Assembly (NCBI RefSeq): GCF_002741985.1
Contig: NZ_APHW01000107.1
Span: 1-56,569 of the forward strand
Length of the DNA: 56,569 nucleotides
Direction of reading: 5' to 3'
DNA from: Vibrio rotiferianus CAIM 577 = LMG 21460
Lineage (GTDB): Bacteria; Pseudomonadota; Gammaproteobacteria; Enterobacterales; Vibrionaceae
Positions 44,715 through 53,221 of this stretch are shown here, in pieces. A program made the translations under genes and the position numbers. A model generated the notes under the pieces. That model did no database searches and was not told where the DNA came from. It worked only from the letters and a program-made list of their open reading frames with translations. Position 1 is the stretch's first letter; every line of letters begins with the position of its first letter.

Positions 44715-45676
44715 ATGCAGAACCGTTCTTTGACGAAATAACTAAGCATCCCTTGTTTGAGGCTCTTCACCTTCTCGAGTTTGAAGTCTTAAAGCGTGAG
44801 GCTCAAATAGGGACCGATGCTCTTCCAAAAAATGAACGCATTAATCTGAAAGTCAATGCAAAACTAGGGTATGAGAACAACCAAGTTTGTCGTGTTGAAC
44901 AGGGAGGCAACGACCGTTTAGAAGTCAAAACAAACTTGATTGGGCTGATAGGAGAGCAGGGCGTTCTACCGCAACACTATAGTGAGCTTGCACTAACGAG
45001 GCTGCGAGAGAGCGATTCAGCAATGGTCGACTTTTACGACATTTTTAACCATCGCCTGCTCTCATTGTATTATCGAAGTTGGCAGTTAAGTCAGGTAACG
45101 GTCCAAGTACGAGCTCACTCGAGAATGGAAAGGTCACCTTATGCAGACTGCTTGAATTCAATCTCCAGCGATAATAGTCATTTAGCGCAACACTTTGGCG
45201 GTTATCATTCTTCACCAGTTAAAAGTAAATATGCGTTGAAGAGCATTATCGAATCCTTAGCAAGTTGCGACGCAAAGGTTCATGAATTTAAAGGGCAATG
45301 GCTGTATCTGAAGCCGAAAGAGCAGACTCGTTTAACATCTAACTCAAATCCAGAGGGGCAGTTTTCTCAGCTAGGAAATGGCGCATCAATTGGAAAACGA
45401 GCATGGGATATTAATGCCAGTGCAACAATAGAGCTACTTCCAGAGAAGTCAGAACAAGTGAGCGAGCTCCTTCCATTTCATGCTCGGCTAAAAACAGTCA
45501 AGCGTGCCGCATCAGCATTCATAGGCGAACACAAACAGCTTCACTGGAAGCTAACAACACAACATAGCATGCTTCCTAAAGCGCGTCTGTCTAAGCAACA
45601 AGGGCAGCTAGGTTTTGGCTCTGTTTTAAAAAAACATGATCGTACAGAAGATCGTGAAATAACAATTAATATTTAA
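44711..45676 (+). CDS. tssG: T6SS baseplate subunit TssG
   Basis: The 321-residue protein has the TssG pattern: HPLFEALHLLEFEV, NLIGLIGEQGVLPQHYSE, FYDIFNHRLLSLYYRSW and GASIGKRAWD. The ATG at 44711 is chosen because it overlaps the tssF stop as ATGA, the coupling seen at the previous junctions; an in-frame upstream start at 44678 would lie inside tssF. It completes the TssEFG wedge. Confidence 0.94.
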   Translation: MNAEPFFDEITKHPLFEALHLLEFEVLKREAQIGTDALPKNERINLKVNAKLGYENNQVCRVEQGGNDRLEVKTNLIGLIGEQGVLPQHYSELALTRLRESDSAMVDFYDIFNHRLLSLYYRSWQLSQVTVQVRAHSRMERSPYADCLNSISSDNSHLAQHFGGYHSSPVKSKYALKSIIESLASCDAKVHEFKGQWLYLKPKEQTRLTSNSNPEGQFSQLGNGASIGKRAWDINASATIELLPEKSEQVSELLPFHARLKTVKRAASAFIGEHKQLHWKLTTQHSMLPKARLSKQQGQLGFGSVLKKHDRTEDREITINI

Positions 45677-45687
45677 AGGGAAATAAA

Positions 45688-48243
45688 ATGGCTTCGTTAT
45701 CATTATCAGCGTTGGTTGAGCGGTTGTCACCTCATGCTAAAGAAACATTGGAACAAGCAGCGGCATTGGCAAGCTCGCGGACTCACCATAGTATTGAATT
45801 ATCCCATTGGCTTACAGCAATAATTCAGCACCCAGAAGATCTCTATTTAGATGTGTTCGATAAGTTAGATATAGATAAGCAAACGGTACTGAATGAATTA
45901 CTCACTCAGTTGGAAAAATATAAGACAGGATGTGAAACAGTCCCTGGTTTATCTGCACATACAGTGACCGTTATGCAAAATGCATTTATGGCTGCAACTA
46001 TTGAGTTCAAGCAAGATAAGATGACTTGTATTCATGTGCTATACGCTTATTTGTCTGATGATACGCTGATTAATATGTTGAGTGCGGTGAGCCCTGAATT
46101 AAGTCAAATCGATCCAAATAAGTTGTTAAATCTTGGAGAGCATACCGAAAGCAAAACACATGTGAGCCAGACCGCTGGTGGAGCTTTAGAGCAGTTTACC
46201 ATTGACCTGACTGAGCAAGCACGACTGGGACTTATTGACCCTGTGATAGGTCGAGATGATGAAATCAGGTTAATGATAGATATTCTTCTAAGGCGTAGGC
46301 AGAACAATCCCATTTTAACTGGTGAGGCTGGTGTAGGTAAAACTGCAGTGGTCGAAGGTTTAGCGCAGAGAATAGTCGATAAAGATGTTCCCCCTGCTTT
46401 GCAAAATGTATCGGTCAAGTCTCTTGACCTAGCCCTTTTGCAAGCTGGTGCGGGTATGAAAGGGGAGTTTGAAAATCGTTTAAAAAATCTAATTAAGGAA
46501 GTTAATCAATCAGTTGATCCTGTCATTCTGTTTATTGATGAGGCTCATGGACTTATTGGTAGCGGTGGACAAGCTGGTCAAGGTGATGCAGCCAATATAC
46601 TCAAACCCGCTTTAGCTCGAGGGGAACTCCGAACGATTGCTGCAACAACTTGGGCAGAATACAAGAAATACTTTGAAAAAGATGCAGCCTTAACTCGGAG
46701 ATTTCAAGTTGTCAAAGTTGACGAACCATCCACTGAGTTAGCGATTGATATGTTACGAGGTTTACTGACGGTTATGGCAGACCATCATGACGTATATATT
46801 ACTAGCCAGGCTTTGGCCTCTGCTGTTCAACTTTCTGCTAGGTACATTAATGGTCGCCAACTCCCGGACAAGGCAGTCTCTGTTCTTGATACGGCTTGTT
46901 CTAGGGTTGCGTTGAGTCAGTCATCAACGCCAGGATTGCTCGATTCTAAACGCAAGAAATTAACCTTGAAAGAAGAAGAACTCACCCAGTTATCTAAGGA
47001 AGCTTTATTTGGTTCAGATCTCGGGCATAACGTTGGCCAAGTCGGTAACGAAATTGAGGTGTTAAAGGGAGAAATAATAGCGCTAGAAGAACGTTGGCGT
47101 GAAGAAGTTGAGTGGGTCTCTCAAGCAAAAGCATTACGTCTAAAGATAACCGAAGATGGTTCAGATGAAGATAGACGAGAGCTAGTGGAAATAGAAGAAA
47201 AACTGTCTCTTAGTGCAGACCCGCTTGTATTCTCGCATGTGAATGAAACCTTAGTTGCGGAAGTTATATCAGACTGGACTGGTATTCCACTTGGTAAACT
47301 TCAAAATGATGAAATTGAAGCGGTATTGAACCTGAAAGACAGTTTGTGTGAAAGAGTCGTTGGGCAAGATCATGCTTTAGAGGTTATGGCAGAAGTAATA
47401 AAGACTGCCCGAGCTCAACTTATGGATGAGACTAAACCTAATGGTGTCTTCTTACTAGTCGGGCCAAGTGGTGTAGGCAAAACAGAGTCTGCACTAGCTA
47501 TCGCGGAGAAGGTCTATGGGAGTGAAGATAGTGTCACGACAATCAACATGTCTGAATTTAAAGAAGAGCACAAAGTTTCCTTACTATTGGGTGCTCCACC
47601 TGGGTATGTCGGCTATGGTGAGGGAGGAGTTCTTACTGAAGCCGTAAGGAGAAAACCATATAGTGTAATTTTGCTTGATGAGATGGAAAAAGCTCATCCT
47701 GGAGTACAAGATATTTTTTATCAAATCTTTGATAAGGGAATCATTAAAGATGGCGAAGGACGTGATATTGATTTTAAGAACACGATTATAATCATGACTG
47801 CTAATACAGGTTCTGATACGACTACCACTTTGTTTAGTGATCCAGAACTTGCGCCAGATCCTCAATCACTAAAAGAAGCGCTACGTGAAGACTTACTTAA
47901 GGATTTCAAACCAGCGTTTTTAGGGCGAGTCAATATTTTACCATACGTACCACTTAGCAAATCAGTATTGATTAATATTAGTCAGCTAAAGATTAATAAG
48001 ATAAAAGCGCGTGTTTTGGACCATTATGGTGCAACTCTTACAGTTACAGATGATTACATCTTACATCTAGTAGAAAGTAGCAATGAATCTGAAAGTGGTG
48101 CGAGGGCCATTCAAACTATGATGGAAAACCTTCTTCTTCCTCGAATTTCTAATGAAATATTGTCGTCAGTTCTCAGTAATAAGAAAATTAAAGATATTTT
48201 TGTGGATTATACCAATGATGATTTAATTGTCTCAGTTTCTTAA
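45688..48243 (+). CDS. tssH: T6SS sheath-recycling AAA+ ATPase TssH (ClpV)
   Basis: The 851-residue ClpV has an N-terminal double Clp repeat (about 1-150) that binds the TssC N-terminus, and two AAA+ domains. D1 has Walker A GEAGVGKTAVVEG near 211 and Walker B VILFIDEAHGL; D2 has GPSGVGKTESALAI near 592 and VILLDEMEKAH. A coiled middle domain lies near 410-520. It extracts and disassembles contracted sheath for reuse. GGGAAAT precedes the ATG 11 bases after tssG. A 207-base gap follows, separating it from hcp. Confidence 0.96.
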   Translation: MASLSLSALVERLSPHAKETLEQAAALASSRTHHSIELSHWLTAIIQHPEDLYLDVFDKLDIDKQTVLNELLTQLEKYKTGCETVPGLSAHTVTVMQNAFMAATIEFKQDKMTCIHVLYAYLSDDTLINMLSAVSPELSQIDPNKLLNLGEHTESKTHVSQTAGGALEQFTIDLTEQARLGLIDPVIGRDDEIRLMIDILLRRRQNNPILTGEAGVGKTAVVEGLAQRIVDKDVPPALQNVSVKSLDLALLQAGAGMKGEFENRLKNLIKEVNQSVDPVILFIDEAHGLIGSGGQAGQGDAANILKPALARGELRTIAATTWAEYKKYFEKDAALTRRFQVVKVDEPSTELAIDMLRGLLTVMADHHDVYITSQALASAVQLSARYINGRQLPDKAVSVLDTACSRVALSQSSTPGLLDSKRKKLTLKEEELTQLSKEALFGSDLGHNVGQVGNEIEVLKGEIIALEERWREEVEWVSQAKALRLKITEDGSDEDRRELVEIEEKLSLSADPLVFSHVNETLVAEVISDWTGIPLGKLQNDEIEAVLNLKDSLCERVVGQDHALEVMAEVIKTARAQLMDETKPNGVFLLVGPSGVGKTESALAIAEKVYGSEDSVTTINMSEFKEEHKVSLLLGAPPGYVGYGEGGVLTEAVRRKPYSVILLDEMEKAHPGVQDIFYQIFDKGIIKDGEGRDIDFKNTIIIMTANTGSDTTTTLFSDPELAPDPQSLKEALREDLLKDFKPAFLGRVNILPYVPLSKSVLINISQLKINKIKARVLDHYGATLTVTDDYILHLVESSNESESGARAIQTMMENLLLPRISNEILSSVLSNKKIKDIFVDYTNDDLIVSVS

Positions 48244-48386
48244 CATCTGTTTCATTGGGAAAGTAAACTGAGAAGAGAATCGAATTAAATTAAATTTAAG
48301 TAATTCAGTGCTTAAAAACAGAACAAAATAAAGTTATAAAAGTTTGTATTTAAAACTAACCTTTTGATACATGAATCAATAATCAT

Positions 48387-48416
48387 TTCACTTAGCTGAT
48401 ATGATTTTAATATAGT
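48387..48416 (+). promoter_or_regulatory. Possible sigma-70 promoter of hcp-vgrG
   Basis: TTCACT (48387-48392), an 18-base spacer and TATAGT (48411-48416), 35 bases before the hcp ATG, inside the only long gap in the plus-strand T6SS cluster. An independent promoter would suit the high demand for Hcp. Box matches are modest. Confidence 0.35.
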
Positions 48417-48450
48417 TAAATGTCAATTATTAATGCTATAGGAGATTAGC

Positions 48451-48930
48451 ATGCAGTCTAATACGTATCTTAAATACGCAGATATTAAAGGTGAGGCAAC
48501 TGCTGAGCAATACAAGGATTTAATCACACTGCTATCTGTTGACTGGAGTGTGGGTCGTGAGATTTCGTCATACACTGGTACAGCAATGGATCGTGAAGCC
48601 AGCGCGACTCGTTTGTATGACCTTACTATCACTAAACTTCAAGATCGTGCTTCACCAGATTTGTTTAAAGAAGCAACGATCGGTAAAGGTAAACCTGCTG
48701 TTTTCCACATCACGAAGCAGGGTGAGAAAGTAGAAGAAATCATGAAGATCGAACTTACAGATGCAATGATTTCAAACTACTCAGTATCAATTCAAGATGA
48801 CCGTCCAATGGAAACAATCACTATTTCCTACACAGAAATGATGATGACAGTGACACCGACGGATGATAAGAACAACACTTCTGCGCCACTTGTATATGGC
48901 TATAGTGGTGTTAAAGGTCAACAAATGTAA
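48451..48930 (+). CDS. hcp: T6SS tube protein Hcp (TssD)
   Basis: The 159-residue Hcp protein has YLKYADIKGEATAEQYKDLI at the start, LYDLTITKLQDRASPDLFK in the middle and VSIQDDRPMETITISYTEMM toward the end, standard for Hcp. Hexamers stack into the inner tube that is expelled with VgrG. AGGAGAT lies 6 bases before the ATG. It has its own upstream region and is followed by a stable hairpin before vgrG, which would keep its message more abundant than the spike genes. Confidence 0.96.
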   Translation: MQSNTYLKYADIKGEATAEQYKDLITLLSVDWSVGREISSYTGTAMDREASATRLYDLTITKLQDRASPDLFKEATIGKGKPAVFHITKQGEKVEEIMKIELTDAMISNYSVSIQDDRPMETITISYTEMMMTVTPTDDKNNTSAPLVYGYSGVKGQQM

Positions 48931-48937
48931 TTTGGCT

Positions 48938-48963
48938 GCGGGGGCAAATGCCCCCGCTATTTT
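48938..48963 (+). terminator. Strong hairpin between hcp and vgrG
   Basis: GCGGGGGC (48938-48945) and GCCCCCGC (48950-48957) form a perfect 8-bp stem with an AAAT loop, followed by TATTTTTA. It resembles a partial terminator, expected to lower vgrG relative to hcp or to stabilise the hcp message. Confidence 0.7.
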
Positions 48964-48977
48964 TAAAGAAGTATGTA

Positions 48978-50813
48978 ATGAAAAAAGCAACACAAGATAA
49001 TAACTTTATAAGCATCTCTACTCCTTTTGGCAAAGATGCCGTTATTTTGAATTCCTTTGAATACAGAGAAAAGGCTTCAGAGCTTTTCTCATTGCGTGCC
49101 AATGCCTACTTTAATGGTCAAAAAGGTGAACTAAATAGTATTATTGGCAATGAGGTTGTCATCACACTAGAGAATAATGAAGATGTTTCTTCTCAACCAA
49201 GATATTTTCATGGTGTTGTTTCAAGAGCAAAACTAACTGGAACAAGAATAAGTAAAGAAAATGATGGCGAGAACTATAAGAACATAGAGATTTTTATTGA
49301 ACCTAAATTTAGATTTTGTCAATACCGTGTTAATTGCAGAGTTTTCCAAAACAAAGACTTGAAAGAAATTATTTCTGAAGTTTTGTCGGAGCATGGAGTT
49401 TTGTTCAGCTTCAAGTTAAATAAAAGTTACCCCAAATATACTTATAGAGTTCAATACGAAGAGTCTGACTTAAGCTTTGTAAAGAGAATATTGGCTGAAG
49501 AGGGTCTATCATTCTGCTTTGTGCATTCGAAATCTTCTCATACTATTGAAATATTTGATGATGTAAGCTACTACAAGCCAGGGGTGGAATTTATGGTAGA
49601 CCATGACAGTGGTACTGCCAGCGCAAGTCACATATCTGCCTGGAGTGAAAGCCAAGCTATTGCTACGAAAGCAAGCCATAAAACGGGTTTTAACATGTTA
49701 AAGCCAGCGGCTTTCCCGAAAAACAGTGTAAATGGGGCTTCGGCGTTATTTACCATTCCCTCCAGTGAGCACTTTGAATATATGGGAGAGTCCGAGACTG
49801 CCGACCATTATGCTTCTAGGAATATGCATGCAATTGAGTCAATTCAACAAAACATATACTTGTGTGGTGGAGAAGCGACATGTCGAACCTTTACAGTTGG
49901 TAAGTGCTTTAAATTTAAAAAACATGAAGATAAATCTCGAATAGGCAAAGAGTACGTTTTAGAGTCTGTTGTCTTATCAGCTTCTGTTTTCAACCAGACT
50001 GGCCAAGGCGGTACCGCCTCTCAAGGGGTAAGGGTTGCATTTACTTGCGTTGATTCGACAACGATTTTGCGTCCGGCAGTAAACTATGTGAAACCGGAAA
50101 TAAAAGGGCTACAAACCGCAATTGTGACTGGTAATAAAGATGGTGAGATATACATTGATAAACATGGTCGAATTAAGGTCCAGTTTCACTGGGATAGGAA
50201 AGGCAAGTACGATGTAAACAGCTCTTGTTGGATTAGGGTCGCTCAGAATATCGCTGGCAATGGTTGGGGAGCAGTTTTTCACCCTAGGGTTGGTCAAGAA
50301 GTAATAGTTGAATTTGTTAATGGTGACCCCGATCAACCAATAGTTACTGGGGCTCTATACAACGGTAGTCAGTTACCTCCTTATTCGTTACCAGAGCAGA
50401 GTTCACAAAGCGGTTATAAATCGCGTTCTATCCAGAAAGGCGCTAGCAACTTCAATGAGTTACGCTTTGATGATAAACCAGGTGAGGAACATATTTACCT
50501 TCACGCCGAAAAACTCTTTCAAATGCTTGTTGAAGATAATGCTGAAATCTCAATAGAAAACTGTCGAACCGAGCAGGTTACTAATGATTCGATGCAAACT
50601 ATAGGTAAGAACCTGTCAGTTGAAGTAGGCGAGAACTATTCCGGAGATATCGGGAAGTCACTTGCCTTAAAAGCGGGTAAGAGCATTGAAATTAAAGTCG
50701 GAGGGGCATCAATAGAGATGTCTAGCTCTGGAGAAATTAACATCAAAGGGAGCAAGATATCTATTAATGGATCTGCGATTGCTCTAAAAGCGGGTCAAAT
50801 CTCTCTTAACTAA
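48978..50813 (+). CDS. vgrG: T6SS spike protein VgrG (TssI)
   Basis: The 611-residue protein has a gp27-like base (TRISKENDGENYKNIEIFIEP region, VQYEESDLSFVKRILAEEGL), then the gp5-like OB/needle with HGRIKVQFHWDRKG, NSSCWIRVAQNIAGNGWG, HPRVGQEVIVEFVNGDPDQP and a C-terminal beta-helix. It ends shortly after the needle (SISINGSAIALKAGQIS pattern), with no C-terminal effector domain. ATG 48978 is chosen because an in-frame ATG at 48948 lies inside the hairpin downstream of hcp. The PAAR gene follows 9 bases later. Confidence 0.94.
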   Translation: MKKATQDNNFISISTPFGKDAVILNSFEYREKASELFSLRANAYFNGQKGELNSIIGNEVVITLENNEDVSSQPRYFHGVVSRAKLTGTRISKENDGENYKNIEIFIEPKFRFCQYRVNCRVFQNKDLKEIISEVLSEHGVLFSFKLNKSYPKYTYRVQYEESDLSFVKRILAEEGLSFCFVHSKSSHTIEIFDDVSYYKPGVEFMVDHDSGTASASHISAWSESQAIATKASHKTGFNMLKPAAFPKNSVNGASALFTIPSSEHFEYMGESETADHYASRNMHAIESIQQNIYLCGGEATCRTFTVGKCFKFKKHEDKSRIGKEYVLESVVLSASVFNQTGQGGTASQGVRVAFTCVDSTTILRPAVNYVKPEIKGLQTAIVTGNKDGEIYIDKHGRIKVQFHWDRKGKYDVNSSCWIRVAQNIAGNGWGAVFHPRVGQEVIVEFVNGDPDQPIVTGALYNGSQLPPYSLPEQSSQSGYKSRSIQKGASNFNELRFDDKPGEEHIYLHAEKLFQMLVEDNAEISIENCRTEQVTNDSMQTIGKNLSVEVGENYSGDIGKSLALKAGKSIEIKVGGASIEMSSSGEINIKGSKISINGSAIALKAGQISLN

Positions 50814-50822
50814 GGAGGAGTC

Positions 50823-51115
50823 ATGGGTAAGCCTTCGGCAGTAATTGGTAGTTTTCATGTCTGTCCTAAAAAAACAGGAAAGATCCCTCATGTTGGTGGG
50901 CCTGTAGTGATGGGATCCCCCAATGTTAAAATTGGGGGGGGATTCCCGCCGCAAGACAAGGAGACAAGCTAGTATGCGTTGGACCGCCAGACAGTATTTC
51001 CGCAGGTTCATCTAGTGTAAAAATCAACGGAAAAGCAGCAGCTCGCGCTGGTGATGCAACCTCCCATGGAGGACGAATTGTCATAGGAAACCCAACTGTA
51101 CTCATTGGTGGTTAA
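50823..51115 (+). pseudogene. T6SS PAAR spike-tip protein, frameshifted in a G8 tract
   Basis: The first frame reads MGKPSAVIGSFHVCPKKTG, HVGGPVVMGSPNVKIGG, then breaks at G8 (50935-50942). The other frame continues IPAARQGDKLVCVGPPDSI, INGKAAARAGDATSHGG and NPTVLIGG, the rest of a PAAR cone with its metal-binding His and Cys residues. Six G restore one 96-residue protein that sharpens VgrG. GGAGGAG precedes the ATG. It overlaps the next gene, so the three are co-translated. The short family length leaves no room for a fused toxin. Confidence 0.88.
50935..50942 (+). repeat. G8 homopolymer breaking the PAAR gene
   Basis: Eight G residues at the codons for KIGGIP; six restore the frame. Confidence 0.9.
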
Positions 51116-51947
51116 ATTGGCGTTAGGTTTTGAAACACAGGTGATATGTTTAAATGGCCACGAATTCTCTAGCATTAAACCGCTCTTCGACTTTGCTGAT
51201 ACCAACATCTCAATGTCTATGAATCCGCTGGAGTATCATTTTGATAGTAGACCGAGCGAAACTATCAGTTCCTATTCGCTACAGCTTAAGAATTTCTTTA
51301 TTAAAGGAACTTTGATTGTTCTTTTACCCGCCGATACTAAAAAGCATGAAGTTCAATCCACGATGCAAATGCTAAGAGCGACAGTTGAATTTGAAAGTGA
51401 TACTAAATTTCAAATATATCCATACGGAAATGCATCTTTCTTGCTAGCGCTTTCTCATATTGAAAGAGCAACAAAGCAAAACGATTGCTGGATCTTGGCT
51501 ATACAGCCAGCTACCAATCAGGCACCAACAAAGCTTAACAACGGTGCGCTCATCTTAGCTAGAGCGTTCCCTTGTGATACAGGACTTGAGTGTTTGCCTG
51601 CTAGAGTTGACCTCGCAAGCTCCACTAATCAAAGCGCGATTGGCAAGGTAGTGTCGCAGCTATCATTCAGAAGTAGTTCCTTGTTTACCTCGCTCTCCTT
51701 ATCTCTCGATGCTAATGAGCCACTTTGGTTAAATTCAATAAAGTATCTGGCTCCTTGGATAACGGAAGCTACGAACTACGAATTTCTAGATGCTAAATTG
51801 GGCTCTCTTGGTGCATGTGGTGGCTTGTTGAAAGCAATAAATGCATTCGAGAAACAAATTAGGCAGCCCGAAAAAGGCTTTCATCAATTACAGCTAGATA
51901 TCGAGCCTAGAGGGTACGTAGTTGGTACAACATATACGTGGGTTTGA
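51105..51947 (+). CDS. Unrecognised T6SS-linked protein, possibly a degenerate ketoacyl-synthase (thiolase) fold
   Basis: The 280-residue protein is not one I can name. It starts at TTG 51105 (or GTG 51108), overlapping the PAAR stop. Composition is soluble and there is no signal peptide or membrane helix. Near 233-240 the segment LGSLGACGGLLKAI resembles the glycine-rich C-terminal loop of beta-ketoacyl synthases, and WLNSIKYLAPWITEATNYEFLDAK precedes it as in that fold (split here: WLNSIKYLAPW, NYEFLDAK). No KAS active-site Cys-His-His set is obvious. KAS-like proteins are known near vgrG-PAAR genes in other bacteria. It could be an adaptor for loading cargo or an effector; both are inference. 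Confidence 0.6.
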   Translation: MVVKLALGFETQVICLNGHEFSSIKPLFDFADTNISMSMNPLEYHFDSRPSETISSYSLQLKNFFIKGTLIVLLPADTKKHEVQSTMQMLRATVEFESDTKFQIYPYGNASFLLALSHIERATKQNDCWILAIQPATNQAPTKLNNGALILARAFPCDTGLECLPARVDLASSTNQSAIGKVVSQLSFRSSSLFTSLSLSLDANEPLWLNSIKYLAPWITEATNYEFLDAKLGSLGACGGLLKAINAFEKQIRQPEKGFHQLQLDIEPRGYVVGTTYTWV

Positions 51948-52072
51948 GTGTTGAAAAACGTATAGCTTTATTTGCTGTGTTACTTGATAAACCACATGAA
52001 AAGCATACGAACTCACGATATCCTAGAGGGATAATAAGATAGCGCCATATTGATGGCAGAAAGTGAATTCGA

Positions 52073-53212
52073 ATGAAGTTTATCCATACCTCAGATTGGC
52101 ACCTTGGCCGACAGTTTCATAACGTCTCTTTGCTTGACGATCAGCAAGCCGTTCTTGACCAGTTAATCCAATACATTGAAAACAACCCTGTTGATGCGGT
52201 GGTGGTTGCTGGTGATATTTATGACCGTTCTGTCCCACCAACCATTGCGATTGAACTACTTAACAAAGTAGTGAAGCGAATCTGTGGTGAGCTAAACACG
52301 CCGATGATTTTGATTTCTGGCAACCATGATGGTGCAGAGCGTCTAGGTTTTGGTTCAGAACAAATGAAAAACGCGGGTCTTCACATCATCAGTAACTTCG
52401 AAGACATGCTTACCCCTGTTGTTATTGAAACCGAAAGCGCAGGGAAAGTGGCTTTTTATGGCATGCCTTATAACGATCCTGAGCAAGTCCGTTTTGCCTA
52501 CCAAGAACCCGTTTTGACCCACGATCAAGCGCACAAGTTACTTGCTGAGAAAATCACTGAGCAGTTCCAATCAGAGCAACGAAACGTTTTAGTCAGCCAC
52601 TGCTTTGTCGATGGTGCCATTGAGTCTGAATCTGAGCGTCCACTTTCGATTGGTGGTTCTGACCGCGTCAGTCACGAGCATTTCCTAAACTTTGATTATG
52701 TGGCGTTGGGGCATTTGCATCAGCCACAGAAAAAAGGCGAAGAATACATTCGTTATTCTGGTTCACTGATGAAATACAGCTTTGGTGAACAAAACCAAAA
52801 GAAAGGTTTCACGCTGGTGGAAATTGACCAAAACGGGTTTGTCTCGGCCGAGCATGTTGACCTTGCTGCACCTCATGAGATGCGAATCGTTGAAGGTGAA
52901 CTTGAACAAGTAATAGAGCAGGGCAAAACCGATCCGAAAAACGAAGACTACTTGTTGGTACGTTTGATGGATAAGCACGCAATCTTAAACCCAATGGAAA
53001 AGCTACGTACTGTTTACCAGAATGTTTTGCACCTAGAAAAACCGGGAATGTTAATTGGTGTCGAGCAGGAAATGGCGCAAGCGAAGTTGGCGAGAAGTGA
53101 GATAGACATGTTCCGAGACTTCTTCACGGAAGCGCAAGACGGCCAGTTATCGCAAGAACAATATCAAGCGATCAGTGACATCATTAAACAACTTTCTCAG
53201 CAAGCTCAGTAA
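52073..53212 (+). CDS. sbcD: Exonuclease subunit SbcD
   Basis: The 379-residue Mre11-type nuclease has all phosphoesterase motifs: TSDWHLGR (I), VVVAGDIYDRSVP (II), ISGNHDGAERL (III), VSHCFVDG and ALGHLHQPQ (IV, V). With SbcC it forms an ATP-dependent nuclease that cuts hairpins and processes DNA ends. A 125-base gap separates it from the T6SS cluster, and it is followed 9 bases later by sbcC. Confidence 0.96.
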   Translation: MKFIHTSDWHLGRQFHNVSLLDDQQAVLDQLIQYIENNPVDAVVVAGDIYDRSVPPTIAIELLNKVVKRICGELNTPMILISGNHDGAERLGFGSEQMKNAGLHIISNFEDMLTPVVIETESAGKVAFYGMPYNDPEQVRFAYQEPVLTHDQAHKLLAEKITEQFQSEQRNVLVSHCFVDGAIESESERPLSIGGSDRVSHEHFLNFDYVALGHLHQPQKKGEEYIRYSGSLMKYSFGEQNQKKGFTLVEIDQNGFVSAEHVDLAAPHEMRIVEGELEQVIEQGKTDPKNEDYLLVRLMDKHAILNPMEKLRTVYQNVLHLEKPGMLIGVEQEMAQAKLARSEIDMFRDFFTEAQDGQLSQEQYQAISDIIKQLSQQAQ

Positions 53213-53221
53213 GGACCAAAC

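Noticed and set aside
48948..48977. Upstream in-frame ATG for vgrG
   Set aside because: It lies in the 3' arm of the hcp-vgrG hairpin and adds ten residues not expected in VgrG; ATG 48978 is better placed.
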